64,000 nt of DNA from JBEIHX01 sp040381075 (GCA_040381075.1 JBEIHX010000006.1:62001-126000); one strand, 5' to 3'; counted from the stretch's first letter, positions 8,044-17,055 are shown. Notes: generated by a model not told the origin, from the sequence alone. Numbers and translations: made by a program.

Positions 8044-9216
8044 GTGTCTTCAGGCGGCAAGAGACAGGTGGTTGGAGCCGTGCGTCGCGCATTTGCGCCC
8101 TGGAACGACCCAGCCGCCACGCCCCTGATCCGTTATGAAAGCGTGACCAAGGCGTTCGGAGACTTCACCGCAGTCAACGACGTCTCGCTCGATATCTATG
8201 AACGGGAGTTTTTTACGCTTCTCGGTCCCTCCGGCTGCGGCAAAACAACGCTGATGCGCATGCTCGCCGGCTTTGATCCCCCGACCAAGGGCCGGGTGAC
8301 GCTGGCCGGCAAGGACATAGCCGGACAGCCGCCGCACAGGCTGCCGGTCAACATGATGTTTCAATCCTATGCGCTGTTTCCCCACATGAACGTGCGCAGG
8401 AACGTTGGCTTCGGCCTGGAGATGGAGGGCGTCAAAGGAGGTGAGCTCGACCGGCGGGTCGATGAGATGCTCGCCCTTGTGAAGCTCGAGAAATTCGCTC
8501 ACCGCAAGCCGGATCAATTGTCCGGCGGTCAGCGTCAGCGCGTGGCTCTCGCACGCGCGCTCGCCAAGAAGCCCAAGGTGCTTCTGCTCGATGAGCCGCT
8601 CGGGGCGCTCGACAAGAAGCTGCGTGAGGAGACCCAGTATGAGCTGATGGATCTGCAGGTGAAGCTTGGCATGACATTTGTCATTGTCACGCATGATCAG
8701 GATGAAGCGATGGCGATGTCGGATCGCATCGCGATCATGGACACAGGTCGCATCGTTCAGGTCGCCGCGCCTGGCGAACTCTATGAGCAGCCGAGCTGTC
8801 GCTATGTCGCGAGCTTCCTGGGAGACGTGAACCTGCTGGAATGCGCCGTGGTGCAAGCTGCAGACGGCCAAATCGAGCTTGCTGCGACGACCCCAGGCGT
8901 TCGTCTGCGCGTGCAAGATGACAGGTCCTTCGCCCGCGACCAGACAGTATGGCTCGCGGTGCGCCCCGAGAAAGTCACCATTGCGCACGCCGATTCCGTT
9001 GCGCCTGGCGCTGCCATCTCCAACCAGATCGCCGGGAAAATCTGGGACGTCGGCTATCTGGGCGACTGGACCACCTATCTCGTCGAAGTCGCCCCCGATA
9101 CCCTGATGCGTGTCGCCTGCGCCAATCTTTCACGCTTTGTGGAGCGTCCGATCTCATGGGAGGATCCTGTGGTCTTGAGCTTTGCGCCGGCCGCTGGCGT
9201 CCTGCTGACCCGGTGA
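8044..9216 (+). CDS. potG: Polyamine ABC transporter ATP-binding protein
   Basis: This 390-residue ATPase would energise uptake of putrescine or a related polyamine. It contains Walker A (GPSGCGKTTLMRML), the Q-loop MMFQSYALFPHM, the ABC signature LSGGQRQRVALARAL, Walker B VLLLDEPLGALD and the H-loop VTHDQDEAM. A C-terminal TOBE domain follows (VWLAVRPEKVTI). I place the start at GTG 8044 because GGGAG stands seven bases upstream. The gene runs into potH with an overlap or near-overlap. The substrate-binding protein usually found first in such operons is not in the window, so the substrate is inferred from family resemblance alone. Confidence 0.92.
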   Translation: MSSGGKRQVVGAVRRAFAPWNDPAATPLIRYESVTKAFGDFTAVNDVSLDIYEREFFTLLGPSGCGKTTLMRMLAGFDPPTKGRVTLAGKDIAGQPPHRLPVNMMFQSYALFPHMNVRRNVGFGLEMEGVKGGELDRRVDEMLALVKLEKFAHRKPDQLSGGQRQRVALARALAKKPKVLLLDEPLGALDKKLREETQYELMDLQVKLGMTFVIVTHDQDEAMAMSDRIAIMDTGRIVQVAAPGELYEQPSCRYVASFLGDVNLLECAVVQAADGQIELAATTPGVRLRVQDDRSFARDQTVWLAVRPEKVTIAHADSVAPGAAISNQIAGKIWDVGYLGDWTTYLVEVAPDTLMRVACANLSRFVERPISWEDPVVLSFAPAAGVLLTR

Positions 9217-9221
9217 CGCCC

Positions 9222-10148
9222 ATGCCAACGCCGAGACGCCGACCGGTTGATTGGGGCCGCTTCGCGCTGATCGCTGCGCCCTATTTCTGGCTTGTGTTTT
9301 TCTTTTTCATTCCGTTCCTCATGGTCGTAAAGCTGTCTCTGTCGGACATGGCCCTCGCCATGCCGCCCTACGCGCCGCAAATCGACTGGAGCAGGGGATG
9401 GTCAGGGCTCGGCGCTTTTCTGGCCGGGCTTGACGGAGAAAACTTTGGGAGGCTGACGAAAGACGAACTTTATCTGGCCGCCTACGCGAACAGCCTGAAA
9501 GTGGCTGTGGTCTCCACCTTGCTGTTGCTGTTGGTCGGTTATCCAATCGCATACGGAATGGCGCGTGCGCCAAAAGATTTGCGCTCTACGCTGGTCATGT
9601 TCGTCATCCTGCCGTTCTGGACCAGCTTTCTGATCCGCGTCTACGCCTGGATCGGCATCCTGCGGCCAGAGGGTTTCCTCAATGGCTTTCTCATATCGCT
9701 CGGCCTCGTATCGCCTGATGATCCTTTGCGAATACTCAGCACGCAAACGGCTGTGTATATCGGGATCGTCTATTCCTATCTTCCGTTCATGGTCCTGCCT
9801 CTCTACGCCTCGCTCGAGAAGATGGACGATACCCTGCTTGAGGCAGCCAATGATCTTGGCGCGCCATCCTGGAAGGCTTTCTGGCTGGTGACGCTGCCGA
9901 TCTCCCTGCCGGGCGTCATCGCAGGTTCGCTGTTGTGTTTCATACCCATCATGGGCGAATTCGTCATCCCGGATCTGCTCGGCGGCGCCGATACGCTGAT
10001 GATCGGACGGGTCATCTGGGTGGAGTTCTTCAGCAATCGGGATTGGCCCACCGCATCTGCTGTCGCAGTCATCCTGCTCATCACCTTGATCATGCCGATC
10101 GTGCTCTACCAGCAGGCCCAGGCGAGAGAGCTGGAGGCTGGGCGATGA
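9222..10148 (+). CDS. potH: Polyamine ABC transporter permease PotH/PotB type
   Basis: This 308-residue inner-membrane permease has about six membrane segments, starting with YFWLVFFFFIPFLMVVKLSLSD. It carries the permease coupling motif EAANDLGAPSWKAFWLVTLP (EAA loop) that contacts the ATPase. The stretch PFWTSFLIRVYAWIGIL is typical of PotH/PotB. I take ATG 9222; a GTG at 9213 overlapping the potG stop is the alternative. The final ATGA overlaps the start of potI. Confidence 0.93.
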   Translation: MPTPRRRPVDWGRFALIAAPYFWLVFFFFIPFLMVVKLSLSDMALAMPPYAPQIDWSRGWSGLGAFLAGLDGENFGRLTKDELYLAAYANSLKVAVVSTLLLLLVGYPIAYGMARAPKDLRSTLVMFVILPFWTSFLIRVYAWIGILRPEGFLNGFLISLGLVSPDDPLRILSTQTAVYIGIVYSYLPFMVLPLYASLEKMDDTLLEAANDLGAPSWKAFWLVTLPISLPGVIAGSLLCFIPIMGEFVIPDLLGGADTLMIGRVIWVEFFSNRDWPTASAVAVILLITLIMPIVLYQQAQARELEAGR

Positions 10149-10963
10149 ACCGCGGGCCGACCTGGTTCAACACCACGTCTGTGGTGCTTGGATTTGCGTT
10201 TCTCTACATCCCGATCATTCTTCTGGTCATCTATTCGTTCAATGATAACAGGTTGGTTACCGTCTGGAGCGGGTTCTCCTTCAAATGGTATGCGCGCCTT
10301 CTGGAAAATGAACAATTGTTGAGGGCTGCCTGGGTCACGCTGCAGGTCGGCCTGCTGTCGGCCACAGTCGCGACGGTGCTTGGGACCGTGGCCGCGCTGG
10401 TGCTGGTGCGGGCTGGGCCTTTCGCGACGCGCTCTCTCTTCTCAGGCATGGTCTACGCGCCGATGGTCATGCCGGAAGTGATTACAGGCCTCAGTCTGCT
10501 CCTGCTCTTTGTCGCCATCGGGCTGGACCGCGGATTTTGGACCCTGACCCTGGCGCACATCACCTTTACGATGTGCTTCGTTGCGGTCACCGTGCAGTCG
10601 CGTCTCATCGCGTTTGACCGCTCGCTCGAAGAAGCCGCCCGGGATCTTGGCTGCCCGCCGGTCAAGACGTTCTTTCTGATCACCCTGCCGATCATCGCCC
10701 CGGCGGTCGCCGCGGGGTGGATGCTCGCATTGACGCTGTCGCTCGACGATCTCGTCATTTCGTCATTCGCAACAGGACCTGGGGCGACAACGCTGCCGAT
10801 GCGCATCTACAGCCAGGTGCGCCTTGGCGTGACGCCTGAGATCAACGCGATCTGCACCATCCTCATCGCATTCGTGACCGTCGGCGTGCTTGCCGCCTCG
10901 GTGGTCAACAAGCGCAGCGAACTGGAACGCAGGCGCGCCGCCAGGCTTGCGGCAGAAACCTGA
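10145..10963 (+). CDS. potI: Polyamine ABC transporter permease PotI/PotC type
   Basis: This 272-residue permease is the second membrane subunit. It has an N-terminal segment FLYIPIILLVIYSFND, the family motif MVMPEVITGLSLLLLF, and the EAA loop EEAARDLGCPPVKTFFLITLP. The start overlaps the potH stop by four bases (ATGA), indicating translational coupling. It ends a three-gene unit; no binding-protein gene follows within the next 600 bases. Confidence 0.93.
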   Translation: MNRGPTWFNTTSVVLGFAFLYIPIILLVIYSFNDNRLVTVWSGFSFKWYARLLENEQLLRAAWVTLQVGLLSATVATVLGTVAALVLVRAGPFATRSLFSGMVYAPMVMPEVITGLSLLLLFVAIGLDRGFWTLTLAHITFTMCFVAVTVQSRLIAFDRSLEEAARDLGCPPVKTFFLITLPIIAPAVAAGWMLALTLSLDDLVISSFATGPGATTLPMRIYSQVRLGVTPEINAICTILIAFVTVGVLAASVVNKRSELERRRAARLAAET

Positions 10964-11561
10964 CAGGCCTGTCCTGGCGACGCACCGCACCCGTGAGGTC
11001 GGCGCTTCTGCCACCGCGGTCGGCCTATCGCCGGATTGCCCCGGCGCTCGCGACGTGCGGTTTCCAGTTCCGGTCATCGATACATCCCCGGACACCTATT
11101 CTTCATTCCCCATTGTCTGGCCCTTCAGGGCGCTGCGTGAACTCCCAGCGCGCGCGTCACCGCAGCCAGGACCTGGCAAGCCGCCATGCGCCCTTCAGGG
11201 AGGGGCGCCCACGGGGCAAAATGAGTCCGCCTGTCTTTGGTCGATTTCCAGCCGCCGGCGCCGCATGCTCGCCGCGGCTGGGCTGAGCGGCGGGGCGCTT
11301 GCCAGGCGGCCGATTCGGCCGAGGGTCGCCCTTTGAACCCGGTGGCGGCCGGGTCGGCCATAGGGCCTGAGGCGCCGCCGGCCCCGCCCTGGCCAGTGCT
11401 GCGGCCCCTGGGCGAAGCGCGGCGCCATTGTTGCGAGTTCAGGCGAAACCCGTCCGCACTGCGCTGTCGGGTGACCAAATCGGGCCATCTTGCTTGACAG
11501 AACGGAGCAAAACGCGCGTGTCTCTCTCGGGCAGAGCCCAAACAGTGGGTACGCGACACGC
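10964..11561. other. Gene-free stretch of about 600 bases
   Basis: No frame here resembles a known protein. The open frames on either strand are Arg/Ala/Pro-rich, as expected of chance frames in GC-rich DNA. I see no clear terminator after potI and no tandem repeat. The promoter of the following methyltransferase gene should lie at the right end. Confidence 0.5.
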
Positions 11562-12446
11562 ATGACCGGCCAATTATGCGAAGTATGCGGTGAGGGCCAC
11601 CTTGTTGTCATTGGCTCGCGCCAGGAGTGGGCGTTGGCGGCGGCGCGCGACCCTGTGCGCGGCCGGCTCGTAAGGCTCGTGCGCGAAGATTCAGCCTATG
11701 ACTTTGAAACCGTTCTGCGCTGCCCTGACTGCGGGTTCGCCAGGGTCAGCCGCATGCCTACGGACGGGGCGCTTCTGCGGTATTACGAGCGGGATCCAAC
11801 TCACAATCCCACGCGCGACAAGCACGAGCGACGCATGGCGCGCGCGGCGGCGCGCCTGCGGCGGTTGCAGGGCAAGGCAGCCAAGTCAGGCAGATTCCTG
11901 GATGTGCGATGCGGCGCCGGCCCGGCCGTCGAGGCTGCGCGCCTTGCCGGGTACGAAGCATGGGGGATTGATGGCGACCCCTATGTGGTCGCCCGCGCCC
12001 GTCACGCCCATCCCGACTGTCGCTTTGAGACCGCCTATGTGGAGGACTTCGCCCACACAGGGGAAGTCTTCGACATCGTCTACTGTGCGGACGCCCTGGG
12101 GCATGCGCCAAACCCAGTGTCGTTTATTCAGGCTGTGGGTGAGTTGCTGCGGCCGGGGGGCACAGTCTTCATTGCACTCGCTGACGCGGGCCATAAGTCC
12201 ACGCCGGACAACCTGCTGGATTGGCGTGAGGTGCGCCCTCCCGAGCAACTCGCATGGTACACGCGCGACGCATTGCGCGCCCTTCTTGCCCGGCATGGGT
12301 TCGATCGCATCCGGTTCTCCATCACGTTCAACGCGGGTCTGCGCGTCACGGCCCGGCGCGCGCCGAAATCCTCCAGGTTGGCCCGCAGGCCTGCCCGGTC
12401 GGACAACCGTCAACACAAGAGCGCCTTGAAAGTGGCGTCGCTCTGA
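11562..12446 (+). CDS. SAM-dependent methyltransferase with N-terminal zinc finger
   Basis: The 294-residue protein starts with a probable zinc-binding pair of knuckles (CEVCGEGH, then CPDCGFARVSRM). A class I methyltransferase fold follows, with motif I FLDVRCGAGPAVEAARLAG and acidic motif II WGIDGDPYVV. The VYCADALGHAPNP and LRPGGTVFIAL stretches complete the core. The usual LDVGCGxG has Arg in place of the first Gly. This layout (zinc knuckles plus a Methyltransf_23-like domain) is common in proteins acting on glycans or secondary metabolites, but the substrate cannot be read here. The start at 11562 sits directly before the zinc knuckle; a longer form from 11490 is possible. Confidence 0.75.
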   Translation: MTGQLCEVCGEGHLVVIGSRQEWALAAARDPVRGRLVRLVREDSAYDFETVLRCPDCGFARVSRMPTDGALLRYYERDPTHNPTRDKHERRMARAAARLRRLQGKAAKSGRFLDVRCGAGPAVEAARLAGYEAWGIDGDPYVVARARHAHPDCRFETAYVEDFAHTGEVFDIVYCADALGHAPNPVSFIQAVGELLRPGGTVFIALADAGHKSTPDNLLDWREVRPPEQLAWYTRDALRALLARHGFDRIRFSITFNAGLRVTARRAPKSSRLARRPARSDNRQHKSALKVASL

Positions 12447-12524
12447 GCAAGAGACTCCAGCGAAACGGCGCGCCCGCCGCAGAATGCACGCGCGCAGCCG
12501 GCGCCGGCGCAGGTGGGGGCAGTC

Positions 12525-13433
12525 ATGGGCGGCTTTGATCTCGGCAGACAAGCAGGTCGCACACGGGGCCGCCTTCGCTGGCCGATCATTATCCTGTTTG
12601 TCGTGGGAGCAGCCATCTACTGGCTCTCAAACCAGCAGCCGGTCCCATTCACCGGCCGAAATCAGTTTGTCACCGTTCCGGTTGAGGAGGAAATCCAGCT
12701 CGGCCTGTCCAGCTATCAGCAGGTTCTCACCGAAAGTCAGGTCGTGCGCGGCACGCCGGAGGCTGGCCTCGTCGAGAACATCGGAGAGCGCCTGGCGCGC
12801 GCCGCAATGGAACTTGAGGACGAGTATGCAGCGCAGGGGATGACGTTCACGCCGCTGGCGCGCCGGTTTGATTGGCGGTTCAATCTCATTTCCTCCGACC
12901 AGGTCAATGCGTTCTGCCTGCCAGGCGGCTATGTGGCCATCTACACAGGCATATTGCCGGTCGCTCGCAATGCCGATGGTCTCGCAGCGATTATGGGGCA
13001 CGAGATTGCGCATGCGCTCGCGCGCCATGGCGCTGAGCGGATGAGCCAGCAACAGATCGCGCAGTTCGGTCAATTGGCGGTGGGTCTCGCCGCGGGGGAT
13101 CTTGATCCCGGGGCCGCCCGGCAGGTTCTGACGATTTATGGCATGGCTGCGCAGGGTGGCGTCCTGCTGCCGTTCAGCCGCAAGCATGAGGAAGAGGCCG
13201 ACAAGATCGGCCTCGAACTGCTGACGCGCGCCTGCTTTGATCCGCGTGAGGCCCCCTTGCTCTGGGAGCGGATGGCGGCGCTCGGCGGGGGCGAAAGCCA
13301 GCGTCCGCCTGAATTGCTGTCGACCCATCCTGATCCTGCTCGGCGGGCTGAAAACTTCAGGGCCTGGATGCCTGAAGCCGTGCTGCGCTATGAGCGTTCA
13401 TGCGGGCCCTTGCCGACGCGCGCTGACCCCTGA
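12525..13433 (+). CDS. M48 family metallopeptidase, membrane-anchored
   Basis: This 302-residue zinc protease has one N-terminal membrane segment (WPIIILFVVGAAIYWLS) and a periplasmic M48 domain. The catalytic motif HEIAHALARHG is followed downstream by the third zinc ligand region HEEEADKIGLELL and the closing LSTHPDPARRAENF. The pattern resembles LoiP/BepA-like proteases involved in outer-membrane quality control. AGGTGGGGG lies just before the ATG at 12525. The gene stands alone, 138 bases ahead of the bicarbonate-transport block. Confidence 0.9.
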   Translation: MGGFDLGRQAGRTRGRLRWPIIILFVVGAAIYWLSNQQPVPFTGRNQFVTVPVEEEIQLGLSSYQQVLTESQVVRGTPEAGLVENIGERLARAAMELEDEYAAQGMTFTPLARRFDWRFNLISSDQVNAFCLPGGYVAIYTGILPVARNADGLAAIMGHEIAHALARHGAERMSQQQIAQFGQLAVGLAAGDLDPGAARQVLTIYGMAAQGGVLLPFSRKHEEEADKIGLELLTRACFDPREAPLLWERMAALGGGESQRPPELLSTHPDPARRAENFRAWMPEAVLRYERSCGPLPTRADP

Positions 13434-13571
13434 GGTTTCCCGTCGCGGAGCGCCCGAGTCTGCTTCTTCAGCTGACCCTGAAGGCCGTAAACAGGTGACC
13501 CAGCGGAAAATCGTGCTACGTCCAGCCGCGCACGCACGATCGATGTGATCGGCGCCCGCGGGGTGCATGCA

Positions 13572-14579
13572 ATGGGCGATGTCTTGGCTTTGGCGGCGCA
13601 AAACCTGATGGCGCCGGCGATTCTGTTCTTCGTTCTTGGCGCGCTCGCCGGGTTCGCCCGCTCCGACCTCACGATCCCGGAGCCGATCGTCAAGACGCTG
13701 TCGCTGTATCTGCTCCTGGCGCTCGCCTTCAAAGGCGGCGTCGCCGCCCGGGCGACCGGGTTTACCGTTGAACTCGCCGCCGCAGCGATCGGCGGGATCC
13801 TGCTGTCATTTTTCATGCCATGGATCGCGTTCTGGATCCTGCGGGCTCTGAAACTTGATAAGTTGACGGCGGCGGCGACCGCTGCCCATTACGGCTCGAT
13901 CTCCATCGTCACCTTCGCCGCCGCGAGCGATTTCGCGACCCGGGCAGAGATCCCTGCGGCAGGTTTCATGGTGGCTGTCGCGGCGTTGATGGAGACCCCC
14001 GCGATCATCTCGGCGCTGTTGCTTGCCGGCGGCAAGGATGCGGGCGCTGAAGCGACCTCGCAGGAAGGGGCGCAGACGGTCCGCGGCTGGTCGCCTGAAC
14101 TCATTCGTGAAGTCGTGCTCAACGGGTCCGTTGTCGTGCTGGTCGGCTCCTTCGTCATCGGTCTCCTCACCGGGGACGCCGGCATGCGCAAGCTGGATGT
14201 CTTCGTGAATGCCTTCTTCCAGGGCGCTCTGTGCCTGTTTCTGCTGGACATGGGGCTGGTCGCCGCCCGCCGGCTTGCCCACTCCCGGCGCCTGACCGCA
14301 GCCCTGTTCGGCTTTGGGGTGGGCATGCCTCTGATCGGGGCGGCTCTCGGCCTTGGGGCGGCGCGCGCCATCGGGCTCGACGTCGGATCAGCCGGCGTGC
14401 TGGCCACCCTGGCCGCATCAGCATCCTACATCGCCGCCCCAAGCGCGATGCGCATTGCGTTGCCGGAGGCTGACCCGGGGGTCTATCTGACCCTGTCGTT
14501 GGGTGTCACCTTCCCCTTCAACCTGACAATCGGCATTCCTGTTTACTTTGGCGTCGCCAAGGCGCTGTGGGGGGGCTGA
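13572..14579 (+). CDS. sbtA: SbtA-like sodium-dependent bicarbonate transporter
   Basis: This 335-residue polytopic membrane protein matches the SbtA/DUF897 family, whose studied cyanobacterial members are Na+/HCO3- symporters. About ten membrane segments are visible. Characteristic stretches are NLMAPAILFFVLGALAGF at the N-terminus, AAHYGSISIVTFAAA, FQGALCLFLLDMGL, and SASYIAAPSAMRIALPEADP near the C-terminus. I take ATG 13572; a GTG at 13545 would add nine residues. One base separates its stop from the ATG of sbtB, and the Mrp-like genes follow at once. Family placement is firm; transport of bicarbonate in this host is inferred. Confidence 0.88.
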   Translation: MGDVLALAAQNLMAPAILFFVLGALAGFARSDLTIPEPIVKTLSLYLLLALAFKGGVAARATGFTVELAAAAIGGILLSFFMPWIAFWILRALKLDKLTAAATAAHYGSISIVTFAAASDFATRAEIPAAGFMVAVAALMETPAIISALLLAGGKDAGAEATSQEGAQTVRGWSPELIREVVLNGSVVVLVGSFVIGLLTGDAGMRKLDVFVNAFFQGALCLFLLDMGLVAARRLAHSRRLTAALFGFGVGMPLIGAALGLGAARAIGLDVGSAGVLATLAASASYIAAPSAMRIALPEADPGVYLTLSLGVTFPFNLTIGIPVYFGVAKALWGG

Positions 14580-14580
14580 C

Positions 14581-14889
14581 ATGGAAACCTTTCGCCGCAA
14601 GAGGCTGGAAATCGTCGTTGAGGCTCCGATGCTGGAAGCCCTCGAACGGATGCTCGGCGAGATCGGGGTCACTGGCTACACCGTTCTCGCCGGTCGTGAG
14701 GGCAGGGGCAGCAGCGGGCGCTGGATTGAGGAGGGCTTCACGAGCGCCTTCGAAAAACGAATAGTCATTGCCGTCATGACCGCAGACACAGCCGAAAAGG
14801 TTTTCACCCGGCTGAAGACGTTCTTTCAGCGCTACTCAGGTGTCGTCTTCTCCAGCGACGTCGATGTGATGCGCGCAGAGAAATTCTAG
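14581..14889 (+). CDS. sbtB: SbtB-like PII family regulator
   Basis: The 102-residue product has the ferredoxin-like PII fold seen in SbtB: an N-terminal RLEIVVEAPMLEALERMLGEIGV, a glycine-rich T-loop region (GREGRGSSGRWIEEGF), and a KRIVIAVMTADTAEKVFTRLKTFF strand-helix. SbtB binds adenine nucleotides and gates SbtA in cyanobacteria. The cysteine-bearing C-terminal R-loop of cyanobacterial SbtB is absent; the chain stops at DVMRAEKF. Its position directly after sbtA supports the pairing. Confidence 0.85.
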   Translation: METFRRKRLEIVVEAPMLEALERMLGEIGVTGYTVLAGREGRGSSGRWIEEGFTSAFEKRIVIAVMTADTAEKVFTRLKTFFQRYSGVVFSSDVDVMRAEKF

Positions 14890-14969
14890 CGCTGAAAATT
14901 GCGGGCAGGTCCTCCTGCCGCTCGCATTATCGCGCCATGACCTTTAGCTTCTGCATGTTCGGCGGCGGC

Positions 14970-15458
14970 ATGGAGATTCGCGTGCTTCGCGCTTTGGCTT
15001 TGGCGGCGGTGTTGAGCGTGGGCTGGCTCGGCCTCGCCGGTGTTCCGGCGTCATTGGCTGAGGCCGGAATCGCCGGCGCCGCGGTCCTCGCGGCGGGGGC
15101 GCTTGGCGCCCGCTTTACCGTCAGCGGTCCGGCCCGCACCCCTGCCTTCAGGAAACTGCAGGCTCTGTTTTGGGCGGCGCGCGCCGGGCTGACCGCCCTT
15201 GTGCGCATGCCGCGCCTTTGCGCCAGGTCGCTCGCACGGGCGCGGCCTGGTGAATTCGTGCGTGTCCTGGTGGACGCGCCAACCGACCTTGGCCGGGCGG
15301 TGTCGGCCGGTGGGCTGGCGCTGTCGGGCGCAGGCGTCCTGGTCGATGTTGATGGCGCCGGGGTTCTGCTGCACGTGACCGGGCCGGGCAGGGTCGCCCG
15401 GGCGGATGTTCAGAGGGCGCGCAAGGCCGGGTCGTCGATCGCGGGGCGGAAATCATGA
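14970..15458 (+). CDS. mrpE: MrpE-like antiporter subunit (diverged)
   Basis: The 162-residue membrane protein has two hydrophobic segments at the N-terminus (ALALAAVLSVGWLGLAGVPASL) and then an amphipathic domain. That domain ends in LVDVDGAGVLLHVTG, which corresponds to the ID.D...LYVH ending of MrpE/MnhE. Its place as first gene of an E-F-G-...-B-C-D series makes the call. I prefer ATG 14970, which matches the usual MrpE N-terminus, over ATG 14937. Its last four bases overlap mrpF. Confidence 0.75.
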   Translation: MEIRVLRALALAAVLSVGWLGLAGVPASLAEAGIAGAAVLAAGALGARFTVSGPARTPAFRKLQALFWAARAGLTALVRMPRLCARSLARARPGEFVRVLVDAPTDLGRAVSAGGLALSGAGVLVDVDGAGVLLHVTGPGRVARADVQRARKAGSSIAGRKS

Positions 15459-15745
15459 TCGCGGGCGCCGCGGCATTGGCGTTTCTGGCGCTGCTCGCGG
15501 CGACGTTTCTCTTGCTCGCAATCGTCAGGGCAGGGGTCATTCGTCTACAGATCACCATCGCCATGCTCACGGTGACCGCGCTTGCATTGGCCGCGATCGG
15601 GGCGGCCTACACAGGGTGGAGCCGCATGGACGCCGCCCTTGCTCTGGCCCTGGCCGCGCCAGGCGTCATCTTCACGCTGGTCGGACGGACCATGCGCAAG
15701 TCTGGCGTCGCCGGCATCGTCGCTGACGGAGAGTCTGGTGACTGA
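15455..15745 (+). CDS. mrpF: MrpF-like antiporter subunit (diverged)
   Basis: This 96-residue protein has three membrane segments, the MrpF/MnhF size and topology. In canonical MrpF, the loop after the first helix carries GPT..DR with a functionally important aspartate. Here that loop reads RAGVIRLQITIAML, and the Asp-Arg pair is missing. It overlaps mrpE by four bases and the next gene by eight. Confidence 0.72.
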   Translation: MIAGAAALAFLALLAATFLLLAIVRAGVIRLQITIAMLTVTALALAAIGAAYTGWSRMDAALALALAAPGVIFTLVGRTMRKSGVAGIVADGESGD

Positions 15746-16079
15746 TGGTTTGAGCGTGCTGGATGTTCTGCAGACCGTCATCGCGGGGTCGGCGTTGGCG
15801 GCTGGGCTGGTGGCGGCCATCGCCGGACTGCTGCGTCTGGGGCGTGGCGGCGTCTACCTTCGCGCGCACGGCCTGACTCTTCTCACCGGGGCAGGCGGGC
15901 TCCTCGCCATGATCGCAATCGCGATCGAGAGCGGCGCGGGCCTCGTCGCCGCGAAGGCCCTGCTGGTCGGCGTCCTGGCATGCATGTGCGGACTTGCTGG
16001 CGGGTATGTCGTCCTGCGTGCTGCGCAGGATCTTGGCGTCGAGCCTGAGGCAGGTCCCACCGCGGAGTCGGATCGGTGA
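15738..16079 (+). CDS. mrpG: MrpG-like antiporter subunit (diverged)
   Basis: The 113-residue product starts at a GTG that overlaps the end of mrpF. It has three membrane helices and the MrpG core AGLLRLGRGGVYLRAHGLTLL, which corresponds to the canonical GllrLPDvytRlHAATk. The Arg and His around this loop persist, but the LPD element and the following AATK are lost. Its tail overlaps the next gene by four bases. Confidence 0.7.
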   Translation: MTDGLSVLDVLQTVIAGSALAAGLVAAIAGLLRLGRGGVYLRAHGLTLLTGAGGLLAMIAIAIESGAGLVAAKALLVGVLACMCGLAGGYVVLRAAQDLGVEPEAGPTAESDR

Positions 16080-16630
16080 AGTTCACACTCTTGCTCTTCA
16101 TCGCAGGGTCCGGGGCGCTCCTGATGCTTGCCGCCGGGGCCGGCATGGCGGCGGCGCGCCGGCCGGCCTCTGCGGTCGCATGGTTTGCGGCGTTCCTGTG
16201 CGCGGCGGCCATAGCTTGCGCCGGGGTCGGCGCTGATGATGCGGCTGTTCTGATTGGCGTCGCGCTCAGCATGTGTGTCTTCGCGGCTGCGAGCCTGGAC
16301 GATGGCGATGGGGAAGAACCAGCATCTCCACCAGCGCGCTGGCGCCTCGCAATCAGCCTGGCCATGGTTGCTCTTGTCTGCGCCAGCGTCGCGCTGCTGG
16401 TTCCGATCACCCTTCTGGCCGGTGATGCAGCGCAAGGGCGGGATCGTGACGCCGCGGCGTTGACGCTGCAGGGCGTCGTCACCCAGACAGGGCTTTCAGA
16501 CCCGTCAGCGGCCGCCCGCGCAATTGTGCGCAGCCTCGATCTTGTTTTGCTTGCCGGCCTGTTTGTTGTGCTGGCCTCCATAGCCCTGCGCGCACGCCGA
16601 ACAGCGGCGCCAATCGAGGATCGCCAATGA
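16076..16630 (+). CDS. DUF4040/NuoJ-like membrane subunit of the Mrp-like cluster
   Basis: The 184-residue protein begins at GTG 16076 and shows about five membrane segments. The first half (AVAWFAAFLCAAAIACAG, then DDAAVLIGVALSMCVFAAASL) resembles the DUF4040 part of MrpA or NuoJ. The end (ARAIVRSLDLVLLAGLFVVLASIAL) parallels the DFRGfDTLgE.tVL helix of the MrpA C-terminus/MbhE. Both resemblances are weak and by eye. Its position between G-like and B-like genes is the position of MbhD/MbhE in archaeal Mbh operons, which supports the reading. Confidence 0.55.
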   Translation: MKFTLLLFIAGSGALLMLAAGAGMAAARRPASAVAWFAAFLCAAAIACAGVGADDAAVLIGVALSMCVFAAASLDDGDGEEPASPPARWRLAISLAMVALVCASVALLVPITLLAGDAAQGRDRDAAALTLQGVVTQTGLSDPSAAARAIVRSLDLVLLAGLFVVLASIALRARRTAAPIEDRQ

Positions 16631-17055
16631 GCACGCCACGCGACGCACCGGTGCGTGTGATCGTAAAACTCTTCCTCCCACTGACCGTCCTGTTCGGCCT
16701 TTATCTGGCTGTCGAAGGCCCCCTTGGCGCAGCGGGCGGGGTTGCAGGCGGTCTCGCGATTGCTGGCGGAGCTGCATGCCATCATGCAGTATTCGGGGGG
16801 GTCGAGGCGCGGCGCGCGGCGCCGCCGTGGCTCTGGCGCCTGATGATTGGTTTCGGCGTAATCGCCCTCGCCGTTGCGTGTCTTGCGCCGATTGTCGCGG
16901 GCGCGCCCATGCTGACCTGGGCGGGCGTTGATGAAGAGGCCGCCATGGCCTCCGCCTTGACGTCCGCGCGGCTCCTCGAGCTTGCCATGCTCGCCATCAC
17001 AGCCGGCGCAGGCTCGCTCGTCGTGCACGCGCTCGCAACGGACTTGCGCATATGA
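16627..17055 (+). CDS. mrpB: MrpB-like antiporter subunit (diverged)
   Basis: The 142-residue protein has four membrane helices and aligns with MnhB/MrpB through VRVIVKLFLPLTVLFGLYLAVEG followed by GGVAGGLAIAGGA. In canonical MrpB this reads YllfhGH..PGGGFqGG. Here the His and the first Pro are replaced (EGPLGAAGG), so the hallmark GH..PGGGF is broken. It overlaps neighbours by four bases on both sides. Confidence 0.7.
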   Translation: MSTPRDAPVRVIVKLFLPLTVLFGLYLAVEGPLGAAGGVAGGLAIAGGAACHHAVFGGVEARRAAPPWLWRLMIGFGVIALAVACLAPIVAGAPMLTWAGVDEEAAMASALTSARLLELAMLAITAGAGSLVVHALATDLRI

